Both the position numbers and the translations under genes were made by a program. Below, piece after piece: positions 41,806 to 50,598 of a DNA stretch of 64,000 nt. This stretch comes from CAVYEM01 sp963767635 (lineage in GTDB: Bacteria; Vulcanimicrobiota; Vulcanimicrobiia; Vulcanimicrobiales; Vulcanimicrobiaceae), in NCBI GenBank assembly GCA_963767635.1, contig CAVYEM010000001.1, positions 1,550,001-1,614,000 of the forward strand, given 5' to 3'. The notes beneath the pieces were generated by a model, which saw only the letters and a list, made by a program, of their open reading frames with translations, had not been told where the DNA came from and did no database searches. Within the stretch, counting starts at the first letter, position 1. Each line of letters starts with the position of its first letter.

Positions 41806-43408
41806 TCGGCAAATTCCGCGGCACACCTTCATCGCACTGGCGCTGCTGTTGTTGTTTGCGGCGGCGTGCAGCGGTTCCGAGACGCGCCGGCGTGCGGCGC
41901 ACGATACCTTCGTCTTCACGGGTCTAGCCGGGGAACCGGATTCGATCAATCCGCTGCTCTCGGCGTCCGCGGATCTGTACGAGTTCAGCCATTTGTACAT
42001 GTCGTATTTGCTTGAAAGCAACGACCGCGGCGAACTGATTCCGGAAATCGCAACGCAGGTGCCGACGCGGCAAAACGGCGGAATCTCCGCCGACGAGCGC
42101 ACGATCGTCTACCATCTGCGCCCGAACGTGCGGTGGCAGGACGGAGTGCCGCTCACGGCGCGCGACGTCGTATTTTCATATCGCGCCGTAATGAACCCCG
42201 CGACCAACGTCGCCACGCGCGTCGGCTACGATCGCGTCGCAAGCGTCAGCGCACCGGACGCACGCACCGTGATCGTCCGTCTGAAGAAGCCGTTCTCACC
42301 GTTCACGGCGTATTTTTTCGGACCTCAGGGCAGCCCGGGCGTGCTGCTCCCCGCGCACCTGCTGGCGCGATATCCGAATCTCAACCGCGTCCCGTATAAC
42401 GCGCTGCCGGTCGGATCGGGGCCGTTCCGGGTAGTCTCGTGGCTGCACGGCGACCGTGTCGTGCTCGAAGCGAATCCGTTCTACTGGCGCGGCGCTCCGG
42501 CGATGAGGCGCATCGTCTACCGCATTATTCCCGATCCGAATACCCGGCTCGAGCAGCTGCGCACCGGTGAAGTCGATGCGTACGTCGACGTCGATCCACA
42601 GCTCCTGCCGCAGTTGCAACACATTCCGCATCTTCACGTGTATCTGACGCCGATCGCGGATCTGCACGTCCTGCGGTTCAACTTGCGCGCTCCGCCGCTG
42701 CGGGATATCCGCGTCCGTCGCGCGATTGCGGAGGCGATCGATCGCAAACAATTGCTCGCTGCGGCAACGCACGGCTCCGGCATCATCGTCAACGGCGATC
42801 AGCCCGAAACGGGATGGGCGAACGATCCGCACACGGGGGCGATCCGTTACGATCCTGCCGATGCCCGCCGCTTGATGCAGCAGGCGCATCCCGGCGCACC
42901 GCTCGATCTCACGCTCGTCATCTCGCCCACCGGCAACAACGGATCGACGCTCGTTGCGACGGTGCTGCAAAGCGATCTGCAGCACATCGGCATCAACGTC
43001 GCGATCAAAACGTTTCCGCCTTCGGCGTTTTGGGGCCCGCAGGCGTCAGGCGGCATTCTTGCCTCGGGCAAGTATCAGCTCGCGTACGATGCCTGGTGGG
43101 TGCTGGGACCGGATCCCGACGACACGTTCAACCTCGCCTGCAGCGAACGGCCCCCGTCAGGCGTAAATTACGATTACTGGTGCGATCCTGCGGCGGACGC
43201 CGCGATGCACGACGCGCTGCGCACGGTCAACCGCGCCCAACGCAAACGCGATTATGCGATCGTGCAGCGGCGGCGCGCCGAGGAGCTGCCCGAATTTACG
43301 CTCTGGCAAGTCCGCATGCCCGATGCGTTTCGAGACGGAATAACCGGCGTCGCACCCTCGCCGGCGGGATCGATTTTTTGGAACGCCTGGCGGTGGCGGC
43401 TGCAGTGA
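41798..43408 (+). CDS. Peptide/oligopeptide-binding lipoprotein (SBP_bac_5)
   Basis: A 536-residue extracytoplasmic solute-binding protein of the peptide/nickel family. The signal ends with FAAACSG, a lipobox. EPDSINPLLSASADLYEFSHLY, the LRPNVRWQDGVPLTARDVVFSY motif and the GSGPFRVVSWLHGDRVVLEANPFYW-type segment are typical. The TTG start lies inside the previous gene end. No permease or ATPase genes follow, so it is an orphan or works with a remote transporter. It converges with an S8 peptidase. Confidence 0.93.
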   Translation: MCNRQIPRHTFIALALLLLFAAACSGSETRRRAAHDTFVFTGLAGEPDSINPLLSASADLYEFSHLYMSYLLESNDRGELIPEIATQVPTRQNGGISADERTIVYHLRPNVRWQDGVPLTARDVVFSYRAVMNPATNVATRVGYDRVASVSAPDARTVIVRLKKPFSPFTAYFFGPQGSPGVLLPAHLLARYPNLNRVPYNALPVGSGPFRVVSWLHGDRVVLEANPFYWRGAPAMRRIVYRIIPDPNTRLEQLRTGEVDAYVDVDPQLLPQLQHIPHLHVYLTPIADLHVLRFNLRAPPLRDIRVRRAIAEAIDRKQLLAAATHGSGIIVNGDQPETGWANDPHTGAIRYDPADARRLMQQAHPGAPLDLTLVISPTGNNGSTLVATVLQSDLQHIGINVAIKTFPPSAFWGPQASGGILASGKYQLAYDAWWVLGPDPDDTFNLACSERPPSGVNYDYWCDPAADAAMHDALRTVNRAQRKRDYAIVQRRRAEELPEFTLWQVRMPDAFRDGITGVAPSPAGSIFWNAWRWRLQ

Positions 43409-43424
43409 GCGACGCTACGACGCC

Positions 43425-45017
43425 TCAATGCGCTTTTGCGTATGCCACCGCCGCCGCCACGTCGAGTTGTCCGCAGCCCTCGTGAGGATCTTGGATGTCG
43501 GCGGCGCTCTTGCACAACGCTTGCGCGACTTGCGCCGGCGTGTAATTCGGCTTGACGGAAAGAATCAGCGCAACAGCCCCGGCCACGTGCGGCGTGGCTT
43601 GCGACGTGCCGGCGATATCGATCTTGCAATCGTCGACCGACGAGGCCGCCTCCCAATCGACGCCGCAGTCACCCGCCTCCACCGCGGTGCTCGAATAGAT
43701 GTGCTGGATCCAGTGCAGTTCGTCCGCGTCGCTCCCGCCGCTCGGATCGCCGCCCGGAGCGACCAGATAATAGCCGTTTCCGCCGTTGGTCAGATAATTG
43801 GAGTAGCTCGCAACGTACTGCACGTCGGTATTCGGCAGGCTGTCGTCCACGGCTGACGCGCCGACGGCGATGACGCCCGGATCGTTCGCGGGGCAGTCCA
43901 ACTGCGGCAACCCCATTCCGGTGTCCGGATCGCCGTTGCCGGCGGCGGCGACCACTACGACGTTGTGCTTGATCGCATTTTCGACGGCAATATACTCGGG
44001 ATCGCCGGTCGAGCACGGCTGCGATCCCCCTAAACTGAGATTGATGACTTTTGCGCCGTTACTCACCGCATCGTCGATGGCAGCGGCTTCATCGGAGGAA
44101 TCCGAGAAGCACTGCGCAGGGGGATTATTGAGATCGCATCCACCCGCGGGATCCGACGGGAAAATGCGGTACGCCAAGATCTTTGCATCGTAGCTGACGC
44201 TCGCGAAGCCGAGGCCATTGTCCGTATCGCCGGCCGCGATGCCCGCGACGTTCGTGCCGTGGCCGTCGGTATCGGTGACATAGGTGCCCTTCGTCTGCGT
44301 CGTGCCTTCCGGATAGGTGACGAAACACTGCGTGCGCACCATGACGCCTGCGCTCAGTTCCGGATGCGTGACGTCGACTCCGGTATCGACGATGGCGATC
44401 GGCGCGTTCGATCCGACGACCGGCGCACTCGACGCGACGGCGTTCCAGGCCGCTTCAACATTGGTAACATGCATGTCCCACTGACCGGGCGTCGTGGCCG
44501 TTTCGAAGTATGGAGACGAAGCGCCAAACCCGCCGTAATAGGGATCGTTCGTGACGATCGTCATGCGCGCGCGATAGCCGACCGGCGAAACGGAGCGTAC
44601 GCCGGGGAGCCGCTTCAACTGCGCTATCGCTTCGTTTACGTGATCGGGATCGACATGAACGATGCGGCTGCGCAGGCCGAGATCGTTGAAGGCCAGATCG
44701 GAAACGCGGCTGCCCTGCATCGAGGCGGCGATGCGATCCAATCGCTGCAAATCAGCGGCGTGCGTGTAGGTTACGGCAAGCGTTCCCGAAACCACGCCGG
44801 GGTTTTTGACGCGCGCGACGGGAATGCGCCGCCGGCCAACCGCTACGGAGCTCGGAAGCGAGCCGCTCGCGGGACACGTCAGTACCGAAGACACGGTCGA
44901 TGTCGGCGTCGGCGTTGGATTCGTCGTTGGTCCGACGCCGCCGGCGCCTCCGCCGCAGGCAGTAAGCGTCAGCGCAGCAACGGCGAATGCCGCGCTCACC
45001 CGATAAACCGATCGCAT
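43425..45017 (-). CDS. S8 (subtilisin) peptidase lipoprotein, copy A
   Basis: A 530-residue serine peptidase. The signal ends in LTLTAC, followed by a Gly and Pro/Thr-rich linker and an I9-like pro-region around residues 60-140. The catalytic Asp is in IAIVDTGVDVTHP, the His in DGHGTNVAGI, and the Ser in GTSQATPHVAGAVAL. The ATG at 45017 has AGGAG eight nt upstream; a longer in-frame start is at 45071. The paralog next to it shares the order NDPYYxGFG, PYFETA, PGQWDMH. It probably degrades proteins outside the cell. Confidence 0.93.
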   Translation of the reverse strand: MRSVYRVSAAFAVAALTLTACGGGAGGVGPTTNPTPTPTSTVSSVLTCPASGSLPSSVAVGRRRIPVARVKNPGVVSGTLAVTYTHAADLQRLDRIAASMQGSRVSDLAFNDLGLRSRIVHVDPDHVNEAIAQLKRLPGVRSVSPVGYRARMTIVTNDPYYGGFGASSPYFETATTPGQWDMHVTNVEAAWNAVASSAPVVGSNAPIAIVDTGVDVTHPELSAGVMVRTQCFVTYPEGTTQTKGTYVTDTDGHGTNVAGIAAGDTDNGLGFASVSYDAKILAYRIFPSDPAGGCDLNNPPAQCFSDSSDEAAAIDDAVSNGAKVINLSLGGSQPCSTGDPEYIAVENAIKHNVVVVAAAGNGDPDTGMGLPQLDCPANDPGVIAVGASAVDDSLPNTDVQYVASYSNYLTNGGNGYYLVAPGGDPSGGSDADELHWIQHIYSSTAVEAGDCGVDWEAASSVDDCKIDIAGTSQATPHVAGAVALILSVKPNYTPAQVAQALCKSAADIQDPHEGCGQLDVAAAVAYAKAH

Positions 45018-45037
45018 TCCAAACACTCCTAAAAATC

Positions 45038-45069
45038 GTTGAGGGCCGATCATAGTATCGGCCCTCAAC
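45038..45069 (-). terminator. Terminator between the two S8 genes
   Basis: A 13-bp perfect stem (GTTGAGGGCCGAT with its complement) and a 6-nt loop, followed on the minus strand by GATTTTT. It ends transcription of S8 copy B before copy A. Confidence 0.8.
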
Positions 45070-45080
45070 ATTGCTCCCTT

Positions 45081-45104
45081 AACTCGCCGCGGTAACGGCG
45101 AGTT
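45081..45104 (-). terminator. Second hairpin after S8 copy B
   Basis: A 9-bp perfect stem (AACTCGCCG/CGGCGAGTT) with a 6-nt loop, 6 nt past the stop of S8 copy B. It probably helps the main terminator or protects the 3' end. Confidence 0.5.
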
Positions 45105-45110
45105 CGCGAA

Positions 45111-46738
45111 TTACTGCGAGAGCGCTTTGGCCACCGCCGCCGCGGCGTCAACGCGTCCGCAGCCCTGCTTGGAATCGCGGATGTTGTGCGCGGTCGCGCA
45201 CAAGTCCGCCGCAATCTGCGCCGGGGTGAGCGACGGCCGCAAGCCCAGCATGAGCGACGCCACGCCCGCGACGTGCGGCGTCGCCTGCGAGGTGCCCGCA
45301 AAGCCGCCGCGGCAATCGCCGCTTTGGCCCGCGTAGTCGGTCCGGCAGTACTCCGCGGCGCCGGCCATTTCGCTCGAGGTAATGTTCTCGACGAAGTGCA
45401 GATCGCTGGTGTCGCTGCCGCTGGTTGCCGTCCCGCCGGGTGCAACCAGATAGACCCCGCCGCTTCCGGCTCCACCCGCCGACGTCCAATTGGAGTATGA
45501 TGCGACCGCTTCGGAGTTGGATGCGCCCGCCGGACCTTCTGCGCCCACTGCGATCACGCCGGGATAGGCGGCGGGACAGTCGAGATAATTCTGCGCGACG
45601 TCGACGCCGTTCGTCTTTTTACCATTGCCCGATGCTGCGACGACGACGACGCCGCGCGCTATTGCGGACTCAATTGCCTCTTTTTCCGGGGATTGGCTAC
45701 AGCTTGCCAGCGGCCCGTCGGAGCCCGACTCAAATTGATCACCTTCGCGCCGTGCGCCACCGCATCGTTGATGGCGCTGACTTCATCGATAATCGTGGTG
45801 GAACACTGCTTGCTGTTCGAATCCACGCAGCCACCGCTCGGCGTGGTCGGGAAGATGCGATATGCCAGCAGCGGCGCGTCGAACGCAACGCCCGCAAAAC
45901 CGAAGCCATTGTCCGTGTCCGCGTCCGCGATGCCCGCCACGTTGGTGCCATGGCCGTCGCTGTCGACGGCATACGGACCGGTAGTCTGAGCGGCGGTGCT
46001 GGGATACGTCACGAAACACATTTGCCGTGAAATCTTGTTCGCGAGATCGGGATGCGTAACGTCGACGCCGGTATCGATCACGGCGATCGGCGCGCCTACC
46101 GCCGGAATGTGCGAATAATACCCCCACGCGGTCGCGACGTCGATTGCGTGCATGTCCCACTGCCCGGGAATGGACGCGGTCTCAAAATACGGCTGGCGCG
46201 TCCCGAAGCCGACGTAGTACGGATCGTTCACATTCACCGCGCTCAGCATGTGCCGGTACTGCGTCTGTTCCACGCTGCGGACCCCGGGCTTGTGCTGCAG
46301 GCGCGCAATCGTCTGCGCAACCTGCGATGGCGCGACGGTCAGCACGCGGACTCTTAAACCCAGCGACTCCAAACGGAGCTCGGCCGTGCGCGCATTCATC
46401 ACTCGAGCGGTGTTTTCGATATCGCGCCCCGCGTCGTCCGATGCATACGTGACGGTGATGACGCCGGGGACATAGCGATCCGCACCCGTGTCGCTCGTCG
46501 GCCCCCGCCGCACGCTTTGCGTCCCAATCCCTGAAGCTGCGCTTGCGGCCGCGGGGCCGCTCGACGGACAATCCGCGGATTGCGTACCCGGCGCAGGAGC
46601 CGGCGCAGAGGTTTGGGTGACCGGCGGAACGGCGCCCGAACCGCCCGGCGAGGAGCCTCCGCCGCCCCCGCCCCCGCAGGCGGTCAACGAAAGCGCAGAG
46701 ACGGCGAATGCCGCCACGATTGACACAATGCGTTTCAC
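45111..46738 (-). CDS. S8 (subtilisin) peptidase lipoprotein, copy B, frameshifted
   Basis: A paralog of copy A, about 542 residues when corrected. The signal ends LSLTAC followed by a run of seven glycines. The Asp motif IAVIDTGVDVTHP and the His motif DGHGTNVAGI are in the first frame; after GAKVINLS the frame shifts at about 45728 and continues GSDGPLASCSQSPEKEAIES, GVVVVAASGNG and GTSQATPHVAGVASL. One base is missing. The GTG at 46738 follows AAAGGGAG. A sequence error or a recent mutation is possible. Confidence 0.9.
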
Positions 46739-46773
46739 GGTTCTCCCTTTTTCCCCGATTACGCGCCGGACGC

Positions 46774-48030
46774 TCACATTAGTTCCTTGCCAACCAGTGT
46801 TTTCCAGAGCAGCCCGAGCGCGGCGGTCGTGCCGCGCGCTTGAATGGCCGCGCGGTCGCCCGGCAACTGCAGCTTCACCGCGTGCGCCGCTCGTTCGTCC
46901 GCGATGCCGATCCACAGCAACCCCACCGGCTTCTCGGGCGTACCGCCCGCGGGCCCAGCAATGCCGGTCGTCGACAACCCGACGTCGGCCGTTAGCCGCG
47001 CGCGCACACCTTGCGCCATCTCCAGCGACGTTTCTTCGCTCACCGCGCCCGCGCGCTGCAGCGTTTCGCCGGCGACTCCCAGGGCGTTGCGCTTGACGGC
47101 GTTGTCGTACGCGATGACGCCGCCCATGAAACTCTTGGAAGAACCTGCCACGCTCGTGAGCGCGGCGCAGAGCGATCCGCCCGTACAGGATTCCGCCACC
47201 GCAAGCGTCCTGCCCCGCTGCTGCAGGAGCGTATGGATCGCGCCCGGCAGCGACTGGGCGTCCGCGCCGAAGACGTGGCCCGCGAGCCGCCCGGCGATCT
47301 CGCGTTCGACCGGCGCGATCAGCTGCGCCGCCTCATCTGCGGAGCGCGCCTTGACCATGATCTTCACGTCGCAGCGGAAGTCGTGCGCGAGCACGGCGAT
47401 TTTTGGATTTTCGAGCGTCCGAAACAATGCATCGATGCGGTGATCGATCTCAGACTCCGCGATGTTGACGGTGTGCAGCACGCGCGTATGCACCGCTTCG
47501 CGCAGTTCAAAGTGCTCGCGGAGCCACGGCAGTACTTGCCGAGCGAGCATTGGCTTCATCTCGTGCGGTACGCCCGGCATGCAGGTGACGAACTTGCCGT
47601 CGTCGCGCACGGCAATGAACCCCGGAGCGGAGCCGTTGTCGTTCAGGAGCACGAGTGAGCCGCTCGGCACTTCGGCCTGCTTGTTGTTGTTCTCGCGCAT
47701 GCGCCGTCCCGAACGCGCAAAGATCGCCTCGATGTTGCGGTACGCAGCCTCGTTCCACTCCGTGCCCACGCCCAGCGCGTCGCACACCGCCTCTTTCGTG
47801 AGATCGTCGACCGTCGGCCCCAGGCCTCCGGAGCTGATGACGCCGTCGGCGCGCTGCAGCGCACCGCGAATTGCGGCAGCGATCCGCGCGCGGTTATCGC
47901 CCACGGCGTGCGTGGCGTACACGTCCACGCCCGCGGCCGCCAGCGCCGCGGCGATATGCGCGGTGTTCGTATCGACGAGCTGGCCCAGCAGCAGTTCCGT
48001 TCCGACGGCGAAGATCTCAACGCTGGGCAT
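46774..48030 (-). CDS. cinA: CinA-family protein
   Basis: A 418-residue two-domain CinA. The N-terminal MoCF-like domain (EIFAVGTELLLGQLVDTN, ISSGGLGPTVDDLTKEAV) acts as ADP-ribose pyrophosphatase in studied members; the C-terminal PncC domain (LAVAESCTGGSLCAALT, TTGIAGPAGGTPEKPVG) deamidates NMN. Both belong to NAD-related salvage, which fits the NAD synthetase genes just beyond the repeat array. Its start at 48030 is next to the array, so its promoter may lie in or before the repeats. Confidence 0.95.
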   Translation of the reverse strand: MPSVEIFAVGTELLLGQLVDTNTAHIAAALAAAGVDVYATHAVGDNRARIAAAIRGALQRADGVISSGGLGPTVDDLTKEAVCDALGVGTEWNEAAYRNIEAIFARSGRRMRENNNKQAEVPSGSLVLLNDNGSAPGFIAVRDDGKFVTCMPGVPHEMKPMLARQVLPWLREHFELREAVHTRVLHTVNIAESEIDHRIDALFRTLENPKIAVLAHDFRCDVKIMVKARSADEAAQLIAPVEREIAGRLAGHVFGADAQSLPGAIHTLLQQRGRTLAVAESCTGGSLCAALTSVAGSSKSFMGGVIAYDNAVKRNALGVAGETLQRAGAVSEETSLEMAQGVRARLTADVGLSTTGIAGPAGGTPEKPVGLLWIGIADERAAHAVKLQLPGDRAAIQARGTTAALGLLWKTLVGKELM

Positions 48031-48059
48031 AAACTACCGGCAAAAGCGCCGCCCCTCCG

Positions 48060-48826
48060 TCATGGCGATCGACAAACTCAGCCGCCCTTCGACAGGCTCA
48101 GGGTGACAAATTCGGAACGCTTCGACAGGATCGTAATTTGCCATGGTGAGCCCTTCGGCACTCAGGGTGACAACGTGAGGCTCAGGGTGACAAATTTGGA
48201 ACGCTTCGACAAGCGGATCGTAATTTGTCATGGTGAGCCCTTCGGCAAGTCAGGACAGGCTTTGTCGAACCATGGCGGAGCACAGTCGAGCCCGCAGTTA
48301 GTCATGGTCAAGATGGCAAAATTTAAAGCGATTCGACACAGCCACGCTTCGACAGGCTCAGGGTGACAACGTGAGGCTCAGGGTGACAAATTTGGAACGC
48401 TTCGACAAGCGGGGTATCGTAATTTGTCATGGCTTGTCGAACCATGCCGAGCGGAGTTGAGCCGCAGTCAGTCATGGTCAAGATGGCAAAATTTAAAGCG
48501 ATTCAACAAGGTCAGCCGCCCTTCGACAGGCTCAGGGTGACAACGTGAGGCTCAGGGTGACAAATTTGGAACGCTTCGACAAGGTCAGCCACCCTTCGAC
48601 AGGCTCAGGGTGACAACGTGAGGCTCAGGATGACAAATTTGGAACGCTTCGACAAGGTCAGCCACCCTTCGACAGGCTCAGGGTGACAACGTGAGGCTCA
48701 GGGTGACAAAAATTGGGAACGCTTCGACAAGCTCAGCCATCCTTCGACAGGCGGGGTATCGTAATTTGTCATGGTGAGCCCTTCGGCAAGCTCAGGACAG
48801 GCTATGTCGAACCATGGCCGAACGCA
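48060..48826. repeat. Composite REP-like repeat array
   Basis: About 770 bp without a gene, made of several repeat types. Type A is CTTCGACAGGCTCAGGGTG; type B adds GTGAGGCTCAGGGTGACAAA and TTTGGAACGCTTCGACAAG. Together they form a 73-bp tandem unit starting at 48521, 48594 and 48667. Type C (48232-48276 and 48770-48816) is an imperfect palindrome bounded by CATGGT and ACCATG. Type D (around 48301-48333 and 48478-48513) has GGTCAAGATGGCAAAATTTA. Similar CTTCGACAAGCTCAGG-like repeats are scattered in many bacterial genomes, as I recall. There is no cas gene and no unique spacer. Confidence 0.9.
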
Positions 48827-49681
48827 TCAAAAATCTACCGGACGCAGATAAAACTCGTTAATCGCCGTGTTCGTGAGCATCGCCGTCGTCGGCAAATGCC
48901 GTTTCCAGTGCGTGCCGTCCAGACGGCGACGCACCAGCGCGACGTCGTCTTGCGAAAATCCACGCTCGATCAACTGCGCGTTGGAGTATCCCTCGAGCAT
49001 CCGCGCCAGGATCGCATCGGCTTTTGCGTACGAGATGCCCAGATCCGCTTCGTCGGTTTGATTGGCTTCCAAATCCGCGCTGGGCGCCTTTTCGATCAGT
49101 GGCGCGGGCACGCCCAGATACCGCGCGAGCTCCCATACCTGCGACTTGTAGAGATCGCCGATAGGATTGAGGGGCGGCGTGTCGTCGGCGTGCCAGGTAA
49201 AATATCCCAGCAGCCTTTCGGTTTTATTGCCGGTGCCGATGGGCAGCGCCGCGTATTTCGCAGATTGATCGAACAGCACGAGCATGCGCACGCGCGCCAT
49301 GACGTTTCCTCGGCGACGAGCATCCGCGCCGGCCTCGAACTGCAGATACCCGTCGACCGCGGCGCTGATCTCGATCGTGTCTTCCGGGATGCCGAGCGCG
49401 TCGACGACCAAGCGCGCATCCCGCAGGCTCGATGGATTCGACGTCGCATAGGGCATGCGGATCGCGTGCACGTTTCCGGCACCCAGCGCGCGGGCGCACA
49501 GAAACGCCGTAACGGCCGAATCGACGCCGCCGGACAGCCCGATCACCGCGCGGCCGATGCCGCGGCGCGCGACGAGTTCGTCCTGCAAGAACGCGACTAA
49601 CCATAGTGCGGTGACCTTCGCGTTGATGCGCGGCGGCGAGATAAACGATTGCGCATCGGGCTGGATGACGGGAATGCTCAT
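48827..49681 (-). CDS. nadE: NAD synthetase (ammonia-dependent domain)
   Basis: A 284-residue NAD synthetase that turns nicotinate adenine dinucleotide into NAD. The PP-loop is LSGGVDSAVTAFLCARALG; further hallmarks are TGNKTERLLGYFTWHAD, DLYKSQVWELARYLGVP and PSADLEANQTDEADLGISY. It lacks the fused glutaminase, but the next gene upstream is a nitrilase-type amidase with a 4-nt overlap, so the two likely form a split glutamine-dependent enzyme. The stop is at the edge of the repeat array. Confidence 0.95.
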   Translation of the reverse strand: MSIPVIQPDAQSFISPPRINAKVTALWLVAFLQDELVARRGIGRAVIGLSGGVDSAVTAFLCARALGAGNVHAIRMPYATSNPSSLRDARLVVDALGIPEDTIEISAAVDGYLQFEAGADARRRGNVMARVRMLVLFDQSAKYAALPIGTGNKTERLLGYFTWHADDTPPLNPIGDLYKSQVWELARYLGVPAPLIEKAPSADLEANQTDEADLGISYAKADAILARMLEGYSNAQLIERGFSQDDVALVRRRLDGTHWKRHLPTTAMLTNTAINEFYLRPVDF

Positions 49682-50598
49682 GACCGGCGCACGGGCAACG
49701 GCAGTTCGTCGTCGAGCAGCAAGTCGGGCAGCACCGCCTGCAAATCGCCGAGCAGCGGAAGCGCTGCGCGCGCCAACTCGATTTCGCGCATGTCGAGCGT
49801 TGCGCGAATGATGTGCGCCCCGAGCGCCGGCGCCTGCACGATGGTTCTGCCGTGCGGGCTGACCACCCGCGAAGATCCGGTCATGCCTTTGCCGCCTTCG
49901 AATCCGGCTAAGCCGGCATAGAGCAGATACACGCCGTGTTCGGCTGCCGTCGCTTGCAGGATCTCGCGCCAGCGCGCGATGCTTGCGAGCTCGTCGTCTT
50001 CTTCAATACCGCGTCCTGGGGCGGCGCTGGGAACGATCAGGACGCGCGCGCCTTTGATCGCGGCGATGGTGGGCACGATCGCGTGCCACACGTCCTCGCA
50101 GATCAGCATCGCCATCGCTCCGAAGCGCGTTTGGAACGCGCGCAGCCGCCGCCCGCGCGAGAGAAACCGCTCCTCGTCGAACACGCCGTACGTCGGCAGA
50201 AACATTTTTTGGTGCACGTGACGAATGCTCTCGGCGTTCGCTTGCACTTCCACGTAGATCGCGCTGTTGTAATAGGTGCCTTGCGCATTTTCGAAAAAGC
50301 CGCACGCGATGTCGACGCAACGCCCGCCCCCCGCAGCGCGCCACGCGCCGGCCAAATCCTCTGCGAAGCGCCGCGCGTCCAAGGCTAGTTCGTACACCGC
50401 GCCTTCCAAAAAATAGCCGGTGAGCGCGGCTTCCGGCAATACGATCAGCTCCGGCGGCGTATCCCAGGCAGCGAGCTGCGCGAAGATTTCCCGCAGATCG
50501 CGCAGATTCTGCGCGTACCGTCCTTTGTGAGGCTTTGTTTGAACGATCGCCGCCTGCACGAGCGACGCGCCGGAATGCCCGCTAGCTGCTTCCACCAA
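49678..50598 (-). CDS. Nitrilase-family amidase, probable glutaminase partner of NadE
   Basis: A 306-residue carbon-nitrogen hydrolase with the Glu-Lys-Cys triad: Glu in VLPEAALTGYF, Lys in VHQKMFLPTYG and Cys in AMLICEDVWH. The last two match the glutaminase domain of glutamine-dependent NAD synthetases well. It overlaps nadE by four nt. It thus probably supplies ammonia to NadE. The GTG start lies in the last codons of the disulfide oxidoreductase gene, giving a 17-nt overlap. Confidence 0.92.
   Translation of the reverse strand: MVEAASGHSGASLVQAAIVQTKPHKGRYAQNLRDLREIFAQLAAWDTPPELIVLPEAALTGYFLEGAVYELALDARRFAEDLAGAWRAAGGGRCVDIACGFFENAQGTYYNSAIYVEVQANAESIRHVHQKMFLPTYGVFDEERFLSRGRRLRAFQTRFGAMAMLICEDVWHAIVPTIAAIKGARVLIVPSAAPGRGIEEDDELASIARWREILQATAAEHGVYLLYAGLAGFEGGKGMTGSSRVVSPHGRTIVQAPALGAHIIRATLDMREIELARAALPLLGDLQAVLPDLLLDDELPLPVRRS

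Noticed and set aside
48060..48826. Possible CRISPR array
   Set aside because: Repeats are of several types and lengths, the segments between them are themselves repeated, and there are no cas genes.
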